Shown: piece after piece, positions 23,919-34,259 of the stretch | How positions within the stretch are numbered: position 1 is the stretch's first letter | Layout: every line of letters begins with the position of its first letter | NCBI GenBank assembly: GCA_036936605.1 | Contig: JAUPFV010000001.1 | Location: 76,031,910 to 76,095,909 of the forward strand | Source of the DNA: Limnanthes douglasii subsp. nivea | Lineage: Eukaryota > Streptophyta > Magnoliopsida > Brassicales > Limnanthaceae | Length of the DNA stretch: 64,000 nt | Direction of reading: 5' to 3' | The notes under the pieces: generated by a model | What the model saw: the letters and a program-made list of their open reading frames with translations, nothing else | What the model was told of the DNA's origin: nothing | Database searches by the model: none | Position numbers and translations under genes: made by a program

Positions 23919-23992
23919 CTGAAAAAAAACAGATATAACTTTATGAAAGAGTTTTTGCAAATTTGTATCTCTTATAAGTTAATATTACTTAC
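23919..23992 (-). other. Likely GT-AG intron 1 of TE1 aORF (74 bp)
   Basis: On the minus strand GAACT is followed by the strong donor GTAAGTAATATTAAC, and 74 bp later an uninterrupted T run ending TTTTTTTTCAG is followed by GTGAACTTTCC. The segment between is AT-rich. The same position relative to the conserved domains carries an intron in TE2 and TE3. Confidence 0.82.
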
Positions 23993-24613
23993 AGTTCTTT
24001 TTCTATTTTCTTTCTAGTTGAAGGTTTACGGTAGGGGTGTTATGTTCCCAATTACCCGACACGAATACGAAAGAGTTTTCCAATTCCTATCAGTGGAAGG
24101 TAGTTCGACAATCTTCTTAATCCCTTTAAAATGGGTATAAAAGAAAGGGGTTATAACCAATTTTGTTACATCAGTACCATAAAGTAAGTGTGCTAAGCAT
24201 ATTTCAGTATTAAACATGCGTGAGCTGAGGACTATGTTAAGCAATAGCCTCCAATGATTCATAGACATTTGTGTAGGGCGGATGCCAAGCACATTGAAGT
24301 AATCACGAATGAGCTCGGGGACTGGTAATCTAAGCCCCTAGTCAAATAAAGTAGTATAAAGACAAGTCTCTGTTTCTTGTGTATGATAGGGGTGTTCGCC
24401 TAGACCGGGAGCCCTAATAGTTACATTCTCAGGGATCTTACATCTCTCCTTGAGAACGGCGATTCCATCATCATCTAGGTTAGTATATTTAGGGGCTATA
24501 TGAGCAAAATAGTTTTCTAAATTGTCGGTGTCTTCATATAAAGGCTCCACAATTTTTTCGGCTTTATTCTTTGCTGCCTTTTTGGGTGCCATGGTTTTTT
24601 TTACATATTGCAA

Positions 24614-25139
24614 TTAGGTTAGGATATGAATCAGAATGATTATGATGGTAAGGGCAAGTGATTTGTTTTTGGGAATCGCCTACTAATAGAAGTTCGAAAC
24701 CCTAAATCTAGGGTTCTCTCCAGCATTCGACATAAATTAGTTATCTGATCGAAATTATGTTACCTGAGTAGTGTCGCGGAAGATGATAGAAATCGCCTTG
24801 GTTGAAGATTAAAGAGAATTTTTTAATAATAATGAAGCAGAAGATTTAGAAATTTGTGATTTTTTTTGTAAAAATATATAGTAAGTGTTTAAGTGATAGA
24901 ATGCTTTTCACATAGGCGTGTGAATCGTGATGTCACCAGTTATTTGAAAAACTGTGCCAGAAAAATGAATTGCCAAAAGGTATCTCCAATAAACGGCGAT
25001 GTAAGAAACCGTCACTTGCATCAACGACACGTGTCAGAAAGAAACAGACACAAGGCGGTTCAAATTACTACGCGGATAAGTAAGGAATTTAATTATATTT
25101 TAATTTACAGTCTTATTAATATTTTAATAAACCTATAAA
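24614..25139 (-). promoter_or_regulatory. Putative promoter and leader of TE1 aORF
   Basis: Reading the minus strand towards the gene: palindrome GACACGTGTC at 25026-25035 (a G-box), GGTGACATCA at 24928-24937, and TATATATT at 24873-24880. TE3 has the same palindrome, then GGTGACATCA and a TATA box before its antisense gene, with nearly the same first spacing (about 98 bp here, 95 bp in TE3). There is no coding sequence. Confidence 0.6.
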
Positions 25140-25152
25140 CTAGGGGGAACCA
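25140..25152 (+). other. TE1 polypurine tract
   Basis: CTAGGGGGAACCA directly abuts the 3' LTR start TGATAAGG, the place where plus-strand priming occurs. Confidence 0.75.
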
Positions 25153-25837
25153 TGATAAGGGTGGATTCCTCCAAATAAGAGCGAGCACGAGCAAAGAGCA
25201 CTATGAGTTTGGATTATGATAAGAAATGAAGAAAAGAACGAGCTCTACGGCGCTGACGAGCTCAAAAGCAGATCAAAACCAAAGATAAATACATCGTTGA
25301 TGAACTCAAAGGGATATTGAGCTCGTCAACGGGCTGAGCTTAATGACATATACAACTCGTCAATGGACTAAGCTCAAGGACATATACAGCGTTGCTGAAC
25401 TCAAGATTAGGATGAGCTCGAAGACATTAAGGAAAGAGTTGATCGACTGGATGAGGAACGAGATGAAAGAAAAAGACTTAAAGAGGATAAACTGAGCACG
25501 TGGTCAGTGAGCTCGAGCTCTACAAACCAGATTAGACTCAGTGTCTTCTTATTTGTTATGTAAACACACATTTCGAGCCATGAGTCAAACCGTGTTAGTT
25601 ATTTATTCCAAAATTATAAGGATAGTGACCGTGTTAGTTATTTGTTCCACAATTATAGGGATAATAATGTTACTGGGATAGTGGCGCTAGAAGCATAAAC
25701 ATATGTTACTACCCGCTTATTTTTGTATTATAAATAGGGAAGACCTATCAACGAATAAAGTGATATTTTTTTGCTTATCTCTTTCTTGACTAAAATACTA
25801 AAGGCTTACTGTGGTAGACCTTGTTAGTTCCTTAACA
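25153..25837 (+). repeat. TE1 3' LTR (685 bp)
   Basis: It matches the 5' LTR apart from point differences and a deletion near 25525. It ends CTTAACA, followed by target duplication ACATT. Confidence 0.93.
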
Positions 25838-25842
25838 ACATT

Positions 25843-26380
25843 ACTGTTGAATATTGTTATGACCATGAGTGCATGATTAGAACAAGTTTTAGAAAAATGT
25901 TTAGAATCAATATGGTCAAAGTAGTTTATCATTTTAGCATTACTAAGGACCCATTCAAGTCTCTTCCAATTTCTAGTATTGGTCCATGTGAATGAAGAGC
26001 CAATGAAACCAACTTCCTCAAGAGAACGGTCCAAAATTGCATTGTTGAAGTCATTCAGGCTTCTTGAACACAATGTGGAACAAGCTAATTGCTCAGTAGA
26101 TTTAGTTATACAACTAAAATCTCTCATAATAATCCACTCAAGTGAATTGTTAGAGAGGTCTCTAACGTTATCCCATAAGGGGAGTGTATTGATTCTGGAG
26201 CACTTAACATAAATCATGGTGACATTAAAGGTCTTATGGATGGTTGAATGATTGTATTTTAAGTGGATGAGTTGTTCTTTATCACAGACAACATCTATTG
26301 TAAAAGGGTATTTCCACATAATCCATATTATGTTATTAGTATTTGCAATACCCATGATTAAAGCCAATAGATTTAAAATT
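25843..26380 (-). pseudogene. LINE-2 endonuclease domain
   Basis: A 189-residue minus frame (the last codons lie in the TE1 LTR) has IIWIMWKYPFTIDVV, DKEQLIHLKYN, MIYVKCSRINTLPLWDNVRD, WIIMRDFSCITKSTEQ (the WIIxGDFNxI box with G-D-F-N changed to R-D-F-S), EEVGFIGSSFTWTNTRNWKR, and KTCSNHALM where the catalytic S-D-H is S-N-H. The order and spacing are those of the plant L1 endonuclease. It lies between TE1 and TE2 and joins ORF1 to the RT block. Confidence 0.88.
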
Positions 26381-26607
26381 AGATTCAGTTCTCCTATTTG
26401 AGATCATAGGTTCCAATAAAACCAGAATTCTAGTTTCTTTGATTTAATTAAATAATTGATCCTCCTAATTTTTTTTTCTTATTTTTTACTCCTCTTGTGT
26501 TCTTATTGAGAACTTTAATTGTCATTTGATGTATTAAAAGTTGAAGTATTGGTGTCCTTTGAGTTCTTGGTAATGTATTTTTTAGTTTGTGCTGAATATT
26601 TTGTTTT
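26381..26607 (-). pseudogene. LINE-2 ORF1 end / ORF2 start
   Basis: The minus frame is Lys/Asn-rich (KVLNKNTRGVKNKKKK), then leads towards the endonuclease. It is the piece between the ORF1 part on the other side of TE2 and the endonuclease; no domain is visible. Confidence 0.5.
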
Positions 26608-26612
26608 GTTGG

Positions 26613-27025
26613 TGATGAGCTTAGAGAATTTTTAGTGAGACTCAAAAGCGAGGATGTTCGTATGAGGGGGTCGGACTAGAGAATATTCGTGTGATGTGAC
26701 TGTGAACAATGAATTACTAGAAAAGGAAGAGACAAAAGGAATAAGTGTTGCAATTATTGATCAATCATTGGTCCTTTTTCCCAAAAGGGAATGTCCTTTA
26801 TATAGTAAATGAGGTGGAGGGTAAAATTACATATCTACCACCATAATAGTGGATTTCTTACCCCACTATTTGACTATTTACAAACAAGTTCTTGGGGACT
26901 ATCATTTGAGTCCCTCATTTCTTATGTGTGCTTTACTTTAGTCCTTAATCACTAAATACATGGACCTTGACCTTATTTGTGGGCTAAATTACATGTTAAA
27001 CACCTATATTTTCCTTCCCTTATCA
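26613..27025 (-). repeat. TE2 3' LTR (413 bp)
   Basis: On the plus strand it runs from TGATGAGCTTAGAG to CCTTCCCTTATCA. As the element reads on the minus strand, this is its 3' LTR. The polypurine tract lies just beyond it, at 27026-27040. Confidence 0.93.
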
Positions 27026-27040
27026 GTAGCCCCCAATCCA
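27026..27040 (-). other. TE2 polypurine tract
   Basis: On the minus strand TGGATTGGGGGCTAC abuts the LTR. The equivalent in TE3 is AGAAAAGGGGCTAC. Confidence 0.75.
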
Positions 27041-27777
27041 TGTGCAGTTCTCTAGACATGGACTTTAATTGTAGTTTTACATCGTTCGGATCAGATCATG
27101 TGCTACCCTACTCGGGTATTTTGCTTTTTGAACGAAATCTATCGAGGTCGGATTTTATAGTGGTCAGATCTCGTATTCCCTGGTGATCCTTTGACTGGGT
27201 TGGATCGAATTTTAGCTTGCTGACCTCATCCCTTGGTCAGGCTGATGTCACCTAAGTAATCATTAATTGTAGGCGCGCATACTTTGTTTTGCTGTTATCA
27301 AGTCAAAAGTTTTTTAGGCGGCGTAGTTGTTATTGACTCGTGCCATGGTACCGTTAATTTTCGCCTGCTCGACTTTTGTTTCCTTTGCCTATAAATACTC
27401 GACTCTTTCCCTGAATAAAGGTTTCTGTTTTTTTAACAAAGTTTGCTCTATAGAGAGAAACTGTGCCTAAACAAACTTTTTACTTTACATTTTCGTGTCT
27501 GACGAGTTTATCAGTCTTGAAAAGTATACGTTTTTGAGGTGGTTTAACATTTCTAATTAGATTGGTGCTCGTAGCTCTGCCGGTGCAAGAGAACATCCTT
27601 CCCCTGCAGATATTTGGGAATCTAAGTTTCAAGACAACTGGGCTCCGATCCGGGAACGCTCTATCAAACTTGCTGCATCCTCCCCCAGTCAAGCACACCC
27701 TTCAAGTAGTGGGGTTGATCTTTCTGCTTCTCAAACTCCCTTGACTTTTCCTTCTCGACCTTCCTTTTTCATCATAA
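27041..27777 (+). promoter_or_regulatory. Putative promoter and leader of TE2 aORF
   Basis: TGATGTCACC at 27243-27252 is the complement of the GGTGACATCA seen upstream of the antisense genes in TE1 and TE3. A good TATA box, CCTATAAATACTC, lies at 27389-27401. The translation start at 27778 is about 380 bp downstream. The G-box palindrome of TE1 and TE3 is not present; the nearest similar string is GACTCGTGCC at about 27336. Confidence 0.55.
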
Positions 27778-28815
27778 TGGGTGATGAGAGAAAACGACCG
27801 TCAGTTAAAGAACACAAAGACAGATTTAAACGAAAAAGATCGCCCGATCCAGCCACCAAGTCAGTCCGAATGAAGGTCATTTCCTCTGTTTCAACTCCTC
27901 CAACGACCCCCCTAAGGCTCTCCTCAAAAGATGCCCGACTTTAGCCCCCAGAAAAGCTTGCCAAGGAGGACTCGTCCCGAACCATCTCTCACTCTCATCG
28001 CAGAAGTTCAGCAGAAGACTTTATCTGATGACCCTGAAGATGACAAGGAGAACCCGGACGTCGTGGTGGTTGAGGTAGAGCCTCTTCGATTTGTTCTTAC
28101 CGATGCTCCTTACCCGGATGATGCTTTGGCTCCTCCCCCGGAACCTGCGTCTAATATCCCCCCCATCAAGGTGAGGCTTCATTGGCAAATATTAAGAAGA
28201 AGAAGAAAAAACGTTCCATCGGTCTGCCCTCGAATGTGGAAGATATCCTGGGCGACAATCTTGGCGGAATCGAAGCTAAACATCTTTTGGCTTTGTACAA
28301 GGTGAAGTATAAGTATTTTCATCCAACCGAGGAGACCAAACTAAGGGATAGTCGGGGTATTCCTACTAATATCACTATCTGATTTCGTACTGTTGGAGAG
28401 ACGCCTCTATTAGTTCGGAACAACGAATTGGTGCTTTATACAGAGTTGATAAATTTGGGTCTCCGACTACCCCTTGACCCTCTCTTGACCGATTATTTTC
28501 ACCTGTTCAGACTTTGCCTTTCTCAGACCGGTGCAAACATGTGGTACACCCTTATGGACTGCATTATGGCTTCGAGGCTTTCCGAGAATGCTTTCACCAT
28601 GGAACAACTCATTGTCGTCTCGGGTGTAGCAAAAAATTCTCATTATCCTTTCTATTCACTTGGCTTTGCCCAAAAATTCAAAGTGATAAAGGATTTTTTG
28701 GAAGCCGACAAGAAGTGAAAGCAGCAGTTTATGTTCATTTCCGGGTTGTGGGAGACCGGATTTGAGAACTCCGAAGACCTCCCTCATTGGTTGACGCTGA
28801 AGTGGACCAAACAAG
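27778..28815 (+). pseudogene. TE2 aORF exon 1 (conserved transposon domain)
   Basis: It starts MGDERKRPSVKEHKDRFKRK, a basic N-terminus, then an acidic Pro-rich part. The phase changes near 27940 and returns near 28180. The conserved domain has ALYKVKYKYFHPTEETKLRD, GLRLPLDPLLTDYFHLF, TGANMWYTLMDCIMASRLS and VIKDFLEADKK followed by FMFISGLWE. It is interrupted by TGA at 28380 and TGA at 28716. The same blocks in the same order occur in TE3 (plus) and TE5 (minus). It resembles the Pfam family 'putative gypsy type transposon'; no biochemical role is known to me. Confidence 0.82.
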
Positions 28816-28884
28816 GTAAGTACTCTCACCTAAATTTTTCCGAGTTGCAAGGTTTGGTAAATTCTGAATGTGTGTCTTTTTCAG
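28816..28884 (+). other. Likely GT-AG intron of TE2 aORF (69 bp)
   Basis: ACAAG is followed by the consensus donor GTAAGTACTCTC; the segment ends TGTGTCTTTTTCAG before CTATGAAAGG. The length is a multiple of three with no in-frame stop, so the frame reads through unspliced. Comparison with TE3 shows that these 23 codons have no counterpart in the protein. Confidence 0.82.
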
Positions 28885-29252
28885 CTATGAAAGGAATCGC
28901 TAAGTCCTTTAAGCGCCATGCTAAGTCCGGTAAAGATATCTATGAGAAGCTAAGCATTTGGGCTGGTGAGCATTGGGACCACAAGTTCCACCAAAGCTTT
29001 ATGCCAATGAATTTTGCCAGGTTTCATCTGTGGCGGTTTGATCTTAGCGAGAATAAGACCGCCTCAGAGCTTATGGTTCCTCCTCCGAGCAACGATGTCC
29101 TTAAGCGTTTAGAGCGCTTAGATAATGCAGTTTACCTTCCTACTCGGGCTCGAGTTCCGAGTCATCAAGATGTTGAAACACCCGAGGAAGGTGAGGAAGA
29201 AGGGACTGAGGAAGATGTTGAGTCTGAAGACGATGCTCCCGATGAAGGTTAG
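28885..29252 (+). pseudogene. TE2 aORF exon 2, first part
   Basis: It contains KLSIWAGEHWDHKFHQSF and NFARFHLWRFDL, the segment ending in Leu-Trp found also in TE1, TE3 and TE5, then ELMVPPPSNDVLKRLERLD (TE3: TTPPPPDVVLKR). It turns strongly acidic (EEGEEEGTEEDVESEDDAPD) and stops at TAG 29250, with a second TAA close by. The same phase resumes in the long frame from 29319. Confidence 0.8.
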
Positions 29253-29318
29253 GAAGATAGGATGTAAGGCAGTCCTCAAACATGGGCTCCGGGTGATAAT
29301 AATGAGACCCAAGTAAGC

Positions 29319-30572
29319 TTGCACCAGGACGTGAGGCCATCAGAACCTCCACCAGTAGCTTCCCTCAGCCCTCAGGCATTCTCCCCAACCTTTCATCCTG
29401 GCAATAGGTCAAGTGAACCTGATTACCTGGTTGAGGTTAGGCCTCAAGGTCGGGTTGGTGCCACAAGGCCACAGAAGTTCACTAGGAAGGAGAAGAAGAA
29501 AAAGATTGTTGAGAGTGGAGGGGAAAGTGACAACACTAACAATCCGAGCCTACCTGTGTCCAGAAAGTTCGTGATTTTCGATTCGGACTCTGGTGGAGAA
29601 TCTGTCTCCACTCGAAGGGAAGGTCAAGAAGGTGGCTCCGACGAGAAAAGGTATCCCTCCCCGGACTCTGCAAACTTTGACGTTTATGGCAATGACTATG
29701 TGGCGAATGAGTTAAACAAATTACTACATGCTGCTGCTCTTCTCGAACGTAAAGCAAATCAGAAGGATCGCTATAAGGATGAGATTATTGAGAGGAGGGT
29801 AGAGGTAAAAGCCCTAACTTCTGAGATCTCCAACTTGAAGGGAAAAGTGAAGGACTTGACCGATGAGGTAACCAAACAAACCGTGATATCCTCCCTGGTG
29901 GAAAGCCTGGTCTCCGAGTCCGATAACTTGAAGAAAGAAGTGAAGGAGCTAAAGGATGAGTTAGCCAAGACATCGGAAGTGACCACCAAGGTACAAACTC
30001 TGTCGTCCGAGTCCGAAGAGCTCAAGAAGAGAGTTAAGGAGCTGACTGATGAATTGGCTAAGGAGAGAAAGACCTCCGAGGACCGCTTGACTACCATTAC
30101 TTCCCTTAGGACTGAACTGTCCGCGGAAAAGACTATATTTGATGATGAAAGGGAGAAGTTCATAGCCAATGATTTCGAGCATGACACAACAGCAGATGGT
30201 CTTGTTGAAGGCTATTTCAAAATAAAGGTATACTTTAAGAATGTTGTTGCGAACATCGAGAAACTATCAACAGAAAATGAAAGCTTGAAGAAAGACTTTG
30301 AAGCTAAGACGAAAGACTGTCTTGATAAGTATGCTGCTGGTATCGTTGCTCATCTTGAGGAGAGAGATGCTAAGTTGAGATCAGCCATGGTAATGGAAAT
30401 GCATAAAAGATTCCCAGACTTGCATCTTGGTAGTATTTGGACTCAGGTCATTGAGCAGCATCGCCCACCCGGAGTATCCGTGGAGGATCTTGAATCCAGT
30501 GAGGATTCAGAGAACTCTTCATCGGACTCGGATTCCTCTGGTGGAAGTAAAGAAAATTCTGCATCTCATTAG
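29319..30572 (+). CDS. TE2 aORF C-terminal coiled-coil protein (417 codons open)
   Basis: The phase is the same as exon 2, separated from it only by nonsense codons. The first ~130 residues are disordered and Ser/Pro/Lys-rich. Residues ~140-290 form a coiled coil with internal repeats (SDNLKKEVKELKDELAK, SEELKKRVKELTDELAKE). Near the end come MHKRFPDLHLGSIW and an acidic Ser tail; TE3 ends the same way (YEKFPKRNLGDLW, then an acidic tail). That shared end shows that both are one protein family. The frame is intact in a copy whose pol is ruined. Function unknown. An alternative is that it is just a young relic without a product. Confidence 0.75.
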   Translation: MHQDVRPSEPPPVASLSPQAFSPTFHPGNRSSEPDYLVEVRPQGRVGATRPQKFTRKEKKKKIVESGGESDNTNNPSLPVSRKFVIFDSDSGGESVSTRREGQEGGSDEKRYPSPDSANFDVYGNDYVANELNKLLHAAALLERKANQKDRYKDEIIERRVEVKALTSEISNLKGKVKDLTDEVTKQTVISSLVESLVSESDNLKKEVKELKDELAKTSEVTTKVQTLSSESEELKKRVKELTDELAKERKTSEDRLTTITSLRTELSAEKTIFDDEREKFIANDFEHDTTADGLVEGYFKIKVYFKNVVANIEKLSTENESLKKDFEAKTKDCLDKYAAGIVAHLEERDAKLRSAMVMEMHKRFPDLHLGSIWTQVIEQHRPPGVSVEDLESSEDSENSSSDSDSSGGSKENSASH

Positions 30573-31030
30573 CATGTAATGGAGAGTTCATATTTTTTTA
30601 ACTCATTTTTTCTTTGAATCCTGCAACAAGAAACTTTTTGTGTAACATTCTCCTTAGTGTAATGTTTTGTTTAACCATTTCCTCCTTATGTTGTTCTTCT
30701 TATTATTCAATACTGAATTATTTTGTGCAATATTCTCCTTATGTTTTGAGTTCAAAAAGACGAACGTTCTTGTCCAAATTTATCTGGATGGTGTTTTGAG
30801 TTTAAAAATATGAACATTCTTGTCCAAATTTCTTTGGAGGGTGTTTTGAGTTCAAAAAGATGAACTTAGTCTAGTTTTTTAAGAAGGCAATAAAATTTGA
30901 AATATAAGCCGGCTATTTAGACACCTCGTTAAAACCTTTATGCGCCACCAAGGTAGGAAAGAGTATGCCACCAGAACTTACACAAATTGACAAAGAAAAT
31001 ATTTACATATCACACAATCAAACTAAATAA
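30573..31030. other. TE2 spacer between aORF and pol, with 50 bp repeats
   Basis: No gene is seen. GTTTTGAGTT starts three times at 30743, 30793 and 30843, two full units of 50 bp and a part. The transcripts of pol and the antisense gene would end here. Confidence 0.75.
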
Positions 31031-32300
31031 GCTTTTAGGTGCTCAATATTCCAGGGATGGGGAAGATCTCTTTCTTCTTTATCTTTAAATTGGTATGTCC
31101 CCGGTTTCAACTTCTTTGTGACTATGTACGGACCTTCCTAGTTTGGGGCAAGCTTTCCAAGTCTCTTTTCTTTCGTGTGTAGGAATACTTTTCTTAGGAC
31201 CCTATCTCCCACCTCCAATTCTATTCTTCTGACCTTTGACGAGTAACAACTTCTCATTAAAGTTTGATAATGCAAGGAATTCGATTGTGCTCTTCTTCTC
31301 TTATCTTAAATCAAATCAAGCTCTCCGCGTTTTCCTTTATCATTCCCTTCCTCGGAATACTCACTCAGTCGAAAAGATGGGAACATTCTTTCCGATGGAA
31401 CTACTACATCCATTCTGTACACCAGTGCGAAAGGCGACTCGTGTGTTGATGTCTGAGGGGTAGTCATGTAACCCCATACCACTTCTTGTAGGGAATCTGG
31501 CCACTTCCCCGTTTTTCCCTCTAAATACTTTCTAAGTCCATACAAGATTGTTCAATTCGTTACATCGACTTGACCGTTTGCTTGAGGATGAAACGGAGTC
31601 GAAAAACATTGTTGTATCCCCTTGGAAGCGCAGAAGGTTCTCATTTCACTGTTGTCGAATTGCGGGCCATTATCCATCGTGATCTACCTAGGTACACCAA
31701 AGCGGTAGCAGATATTGGAGATGATGAATTTGATCACATCTTTTGCCCTTGTTCCTGTTAACGGTTCGGCTTCTACTCACTTGGAAAAATAGTCCACAAC
31801 AATGTTGATTGTTTAGCGTCCTCATGAAGCCATAAGAAGTGGTCCGACTAGATCTATCCCCCAACGATCGAAGGGCAGAGACTCTGATATTGATTCAAGA
31901 GGTACTCTAGGCAAGTAAATCGACTTAGCGAATCTCTGACAGGTGTCACATTTGTGTACCAACTCTTTGGCGTCTGCCGAGATGGTTGGCCAATAATACC
32001 CTGCCAGAAGAACTCTTCGTATCAACGTTTTGTATCCACAGTGCGCTGACCCTTCCCCATCATACAACTTTAAGAGGATTCGCTGCGATTCACCCTTCCC
32101 TAAACATATCCGAGGACTACGTATTCGTAGGCTTTGAAGCGTATTCTCTTGGATTTAACTTTATCAACGGGTAGTGTGTCATGAACTAAAAAATCTTGTA
32201 TTTCGCTTCTCCAGTATTTTGTAAAGGTTGTGGATATCTGACAAGCTTCGATACTACCTTTCCCTGTTTCGGATCCCTTGATTATCGACGGATTTTTGTG
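31031..32300 (-). pseudogene. pol: TE2 integrase
   Basis: On the minus strand: zinc finger GEGSAHCGYKTLIRR ... KCDTCQRF (32067-31900), WGIDLVGPLLMAS (first Asp), MDNGPQFDNSEM near 31680 (second Asp kept), QANGQVDVTN where the catalytic Glu is Asp, and the open piece 31545-31306 (KWPDSLQEVVWGYMTTPQTS). The C-terminal domain runs to about 31030 in other phases. Frameshifts and stops occur throughout. Confidence 0.88.
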
Positions 32301-32302
32301 AT

Positions 32303-32764
32303 TCACAATCCATGGGTATTCTTCTGAATAAGATGCTTTACCAAGGAATCAGCCATTGAGTTTCCTGCCCCATGAATGTGTTCGAATCGTACATCTTCAA
32401 ATTCTAAGGTTAGAGCTTTCAAAATTCCCAGATACTTCACCAGATGATCTTTTCTTGCTTCTGAGCGCCCGAGAGCATGGTTCACCAGAAATTGAGAATC
32501 AATGATCAACTTAACCCGCTTAGCCCCACAAATCTTTGCAAGTCGTAATCCGGTCAGAGTCGCCTCGTATTCTGCCTCGTTGTTCGATGCCTCAAATCCG
32601 AGTCGGATTGCATGGTACATTGAAATTCCATCCGGGGAGGTTAGTTGCACTCCTACTCCACATCTGGATGAACTGGATCCCTCATCGGTTCGGACTTGCC
32701 ACTCAGAGTCAGATTTTTCTTCCTCCATGTCCATAACGTCCCTGTCAGAATGGAATTCCACCAA
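32303..32764 (-). pseudogene. pol: TE2 second RNase H (aRH)
   Basis: A 153-residue frame has VRTDEGSSSSRCGVGVQL (first Asp), SNNEAEYEATLTGLRLA (Glu), KLIIDSQFLVNHALG (Asp) and HIHGAGNSMADSLVKHLI (last Asp). All four acidic positions are in place. It follows the retroviral-type RNase H, as in other Tat elements. Confidence 0.9.
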
Positions 32765-32799
32765 GAAATCAGCTAGCGCACGTGCGTTGATCGCAATTC

Positions 32800-33229
32800 G
32801 TGGTTCGAACTCGATATCAAAATCCCCAAGTTCTACCGATCACTTAGTCATCCTTCCGGACACATCGGGTCTCTGCAACATACTTTTCAAAGGAAAATAT
32901 GTTCGCACCACCACCGTATGAGCTTGGAAGTAGGGCCAGATCTTTCGAGTCGATATTACTAGAGCAAGTGTTAGATTTTCCAACTTAAGGTATCTCTTTT
33001 CTGCATCTAAAAGGCTTTTGCTTACGTAATAAACTGGTCTTGGAAGGCTCGATTCTTCTCGGACTAAAACCGAGCTGACTGCAAAGTTGGATACCGCTAA
33101 GTAGATGAACAAATCCTCCCCCGGATACAGCTTTGTCAGTATTTCTGGGGATGAAAGATGATGTTTGATTTTATTGAAGGAATCAGAACATCCTTGAGTC
33201 CAATCGAAACGGTTCGCTTTCCTTAGCAC
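32800..33229 (-). pseudogene. pol: TE2 RNase H (first)
   Basis: The frame contains FDWTQGCSDSFNKIKHHLSS, DLFIYLAVSNFAVSSVLVRE, RPVYYVSKSLLDAEKRYLKL and DVSGRMTK. It matches the RT-linked RNase H of TE1 and TE3 block by block. Confidence 0.88.
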
Positions 33230-33259
33230 CTAGAAGAAAGAGGCAAATTTATCCGACGA

Positions 33260-34209
33260 CCTGGAGATGAATCTGTTTAAAGCAGCCCACCTTCCGGTTA
33301 AAATTTGCACATCCTTGATCATTCTAGGCGGATCCATAGTACATAAGGCATTTAACTGTACTAGATCTTCTTCGATACCCTGCTCATTGATTATGTAACC
33401 TAAGAACTTTCCAGATCTTACCTAAAACATGCACTTTTCCAGGTTCAACTTTAGATTTATTTTAGCCAAATCGGCAAAAGTTTCTTCTAGGTCAGCTAAA
33501 TGATCTTCGTCCCTGAGGATTTTAACTAACATTTCATCAATATAAACTTCCACATTTCTGCCAATCTGAATTTCGAACGCCTTGTTTACTAAACGTTGGT
33601 ATGTTACCCCCGCATTATTTAGTCTGAATGGCATGACTCTGTAGCAATGTAAACCCCTTCATGTGATGAAAGTCGTGCCCTCCTGATCCCTCGGGTTCAT
33701 CCGGATTTGATTGTATCAAGAATAGGCATCCATAAAGGACAGTAAACAATTTTCGGATGTAGAGTCCACTATCTGATCTATTCTTGGAACCGGAAAGGAT
33801 CTTTAGGACAGGCCCTATTCAAATCAGTGAAGTCTACACACATCCCCCATTTATCGTTCTTCTTCTTCACTAAGACCGGATTGGCTGTCCAAAACAGATA
33901 TTGCGATTCGCGGATGTGGCCCACTTTCGTTAAAGGCTCTACCTCTGCCATTATTGCTTCAGTTTTCTCTTGGGAAAAATATCTTCGCTTTTGAATGATC
34001 AGTCGAACATTGTTCCGTATAGCCAACCTGTGACAGATGGCCTCTTCTGGTACCCATGTAGCGTCTTCTGTACACCACGCAAACAGATGTTGTTTGCTTG
34101 AAAGGAGTCTAAATAAGCTTTCTTTTACCTCATTTGATAATCTTGTTCCTATCTTCAGACTTTTTCCAGGGCTGAACGCATGGTCCTCGAAGCCTTCATC
34201 AGGGACCAT
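33260..34209 (-). pseudogene. pol: TE2 reverse transcriptase
   Basis: The N-terminal half (34209-33778) has LLSSKQHLFAWC, ANPVLVKKKNDKWGMCVDFT and NRACPKDPF, then the phase changes; the segment with FMDAYSG lies in another frame near 33740-33690. The next open piece (33634-33422) has MPFRLNNAGVTYQRLVNKAF and VYIDEMLVK. The catalytic box is Y-I-D-E instead of Y-I-D-D, which should reduce or abolish activity even without the shifts. Confidence 0.9.
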
Positions 34210-34259
34210 GAACCCATGGGACTCCCTCGGATCATCAACAGGATCGGAATCCGAAGGAG

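Larger units (their letters stand above)
22150..24592 (-). pseudogene. TE1 antisense gene (aORF), three exons, decayed
   Basis: The minus strand starts MAPKKAAKNKAEKIVEPLYE at 24592 (an upstream ATG at 24613 is in frame). After a stop near 24338 comes GLRLPVPELIRDYF and MNHWRLLLNIVLSSRMF, matching the core I know from the Pfam family 'putative gypsy type transposon' and the equivalent parts of TE2, TE3 and TE5. A GT-AG intron (23919-23992) leads to NYLNSLIRVSSL and NYLKLGLWSIPE, the conserved segment ending in Leu-Trp. A second intron lies at 22821-22897. The last part (22628-22215) is a coiled coil (LLERNNNLQAQNANLMDRAN). Function unknown; several stops and shifts make it a pseudogene. It converges on pol. 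Confidence 0.8.
15294..25837 (+). mobile_element. TE1: Tat-lineage Ty3/gypsy retrotransposon with antisense gene
   Basis: Long terminal repeats at 15294-16028 and 25153-25837 begin TGATAAGG and end TAACA. The element is flanked by ACATT on both sides. A primer-binding site follows the left LTR and a polypurine tract precedes the right one. Order inside: gag, protease, RT, RNase H, second RNase H, integrase, a convergent spliced antisense gene, 3' LTR. The second, archaeal-like RNase H and the antisense ORF place it in the Tat lineage. It is inserted in LINE-2. No frame from gag to integrase is intact, so it cannot move on its own. Confidence 0.95.

Noticed and set aside
15294..25837. TE1 antisense frames as a host gene captured by the element
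   Set aside because: The same gene occurs in the same place in TE2 and TE3, so it belongs to the element family rather than being a one-off capture.
29771..30187. 138-residue Ser-rich minus frame inside TE2
   Set aside because: It is the shadow of the coiled-coil frame on the plus strand; Glu/Lys-rich heptads give Ser/Phe-rich complements.
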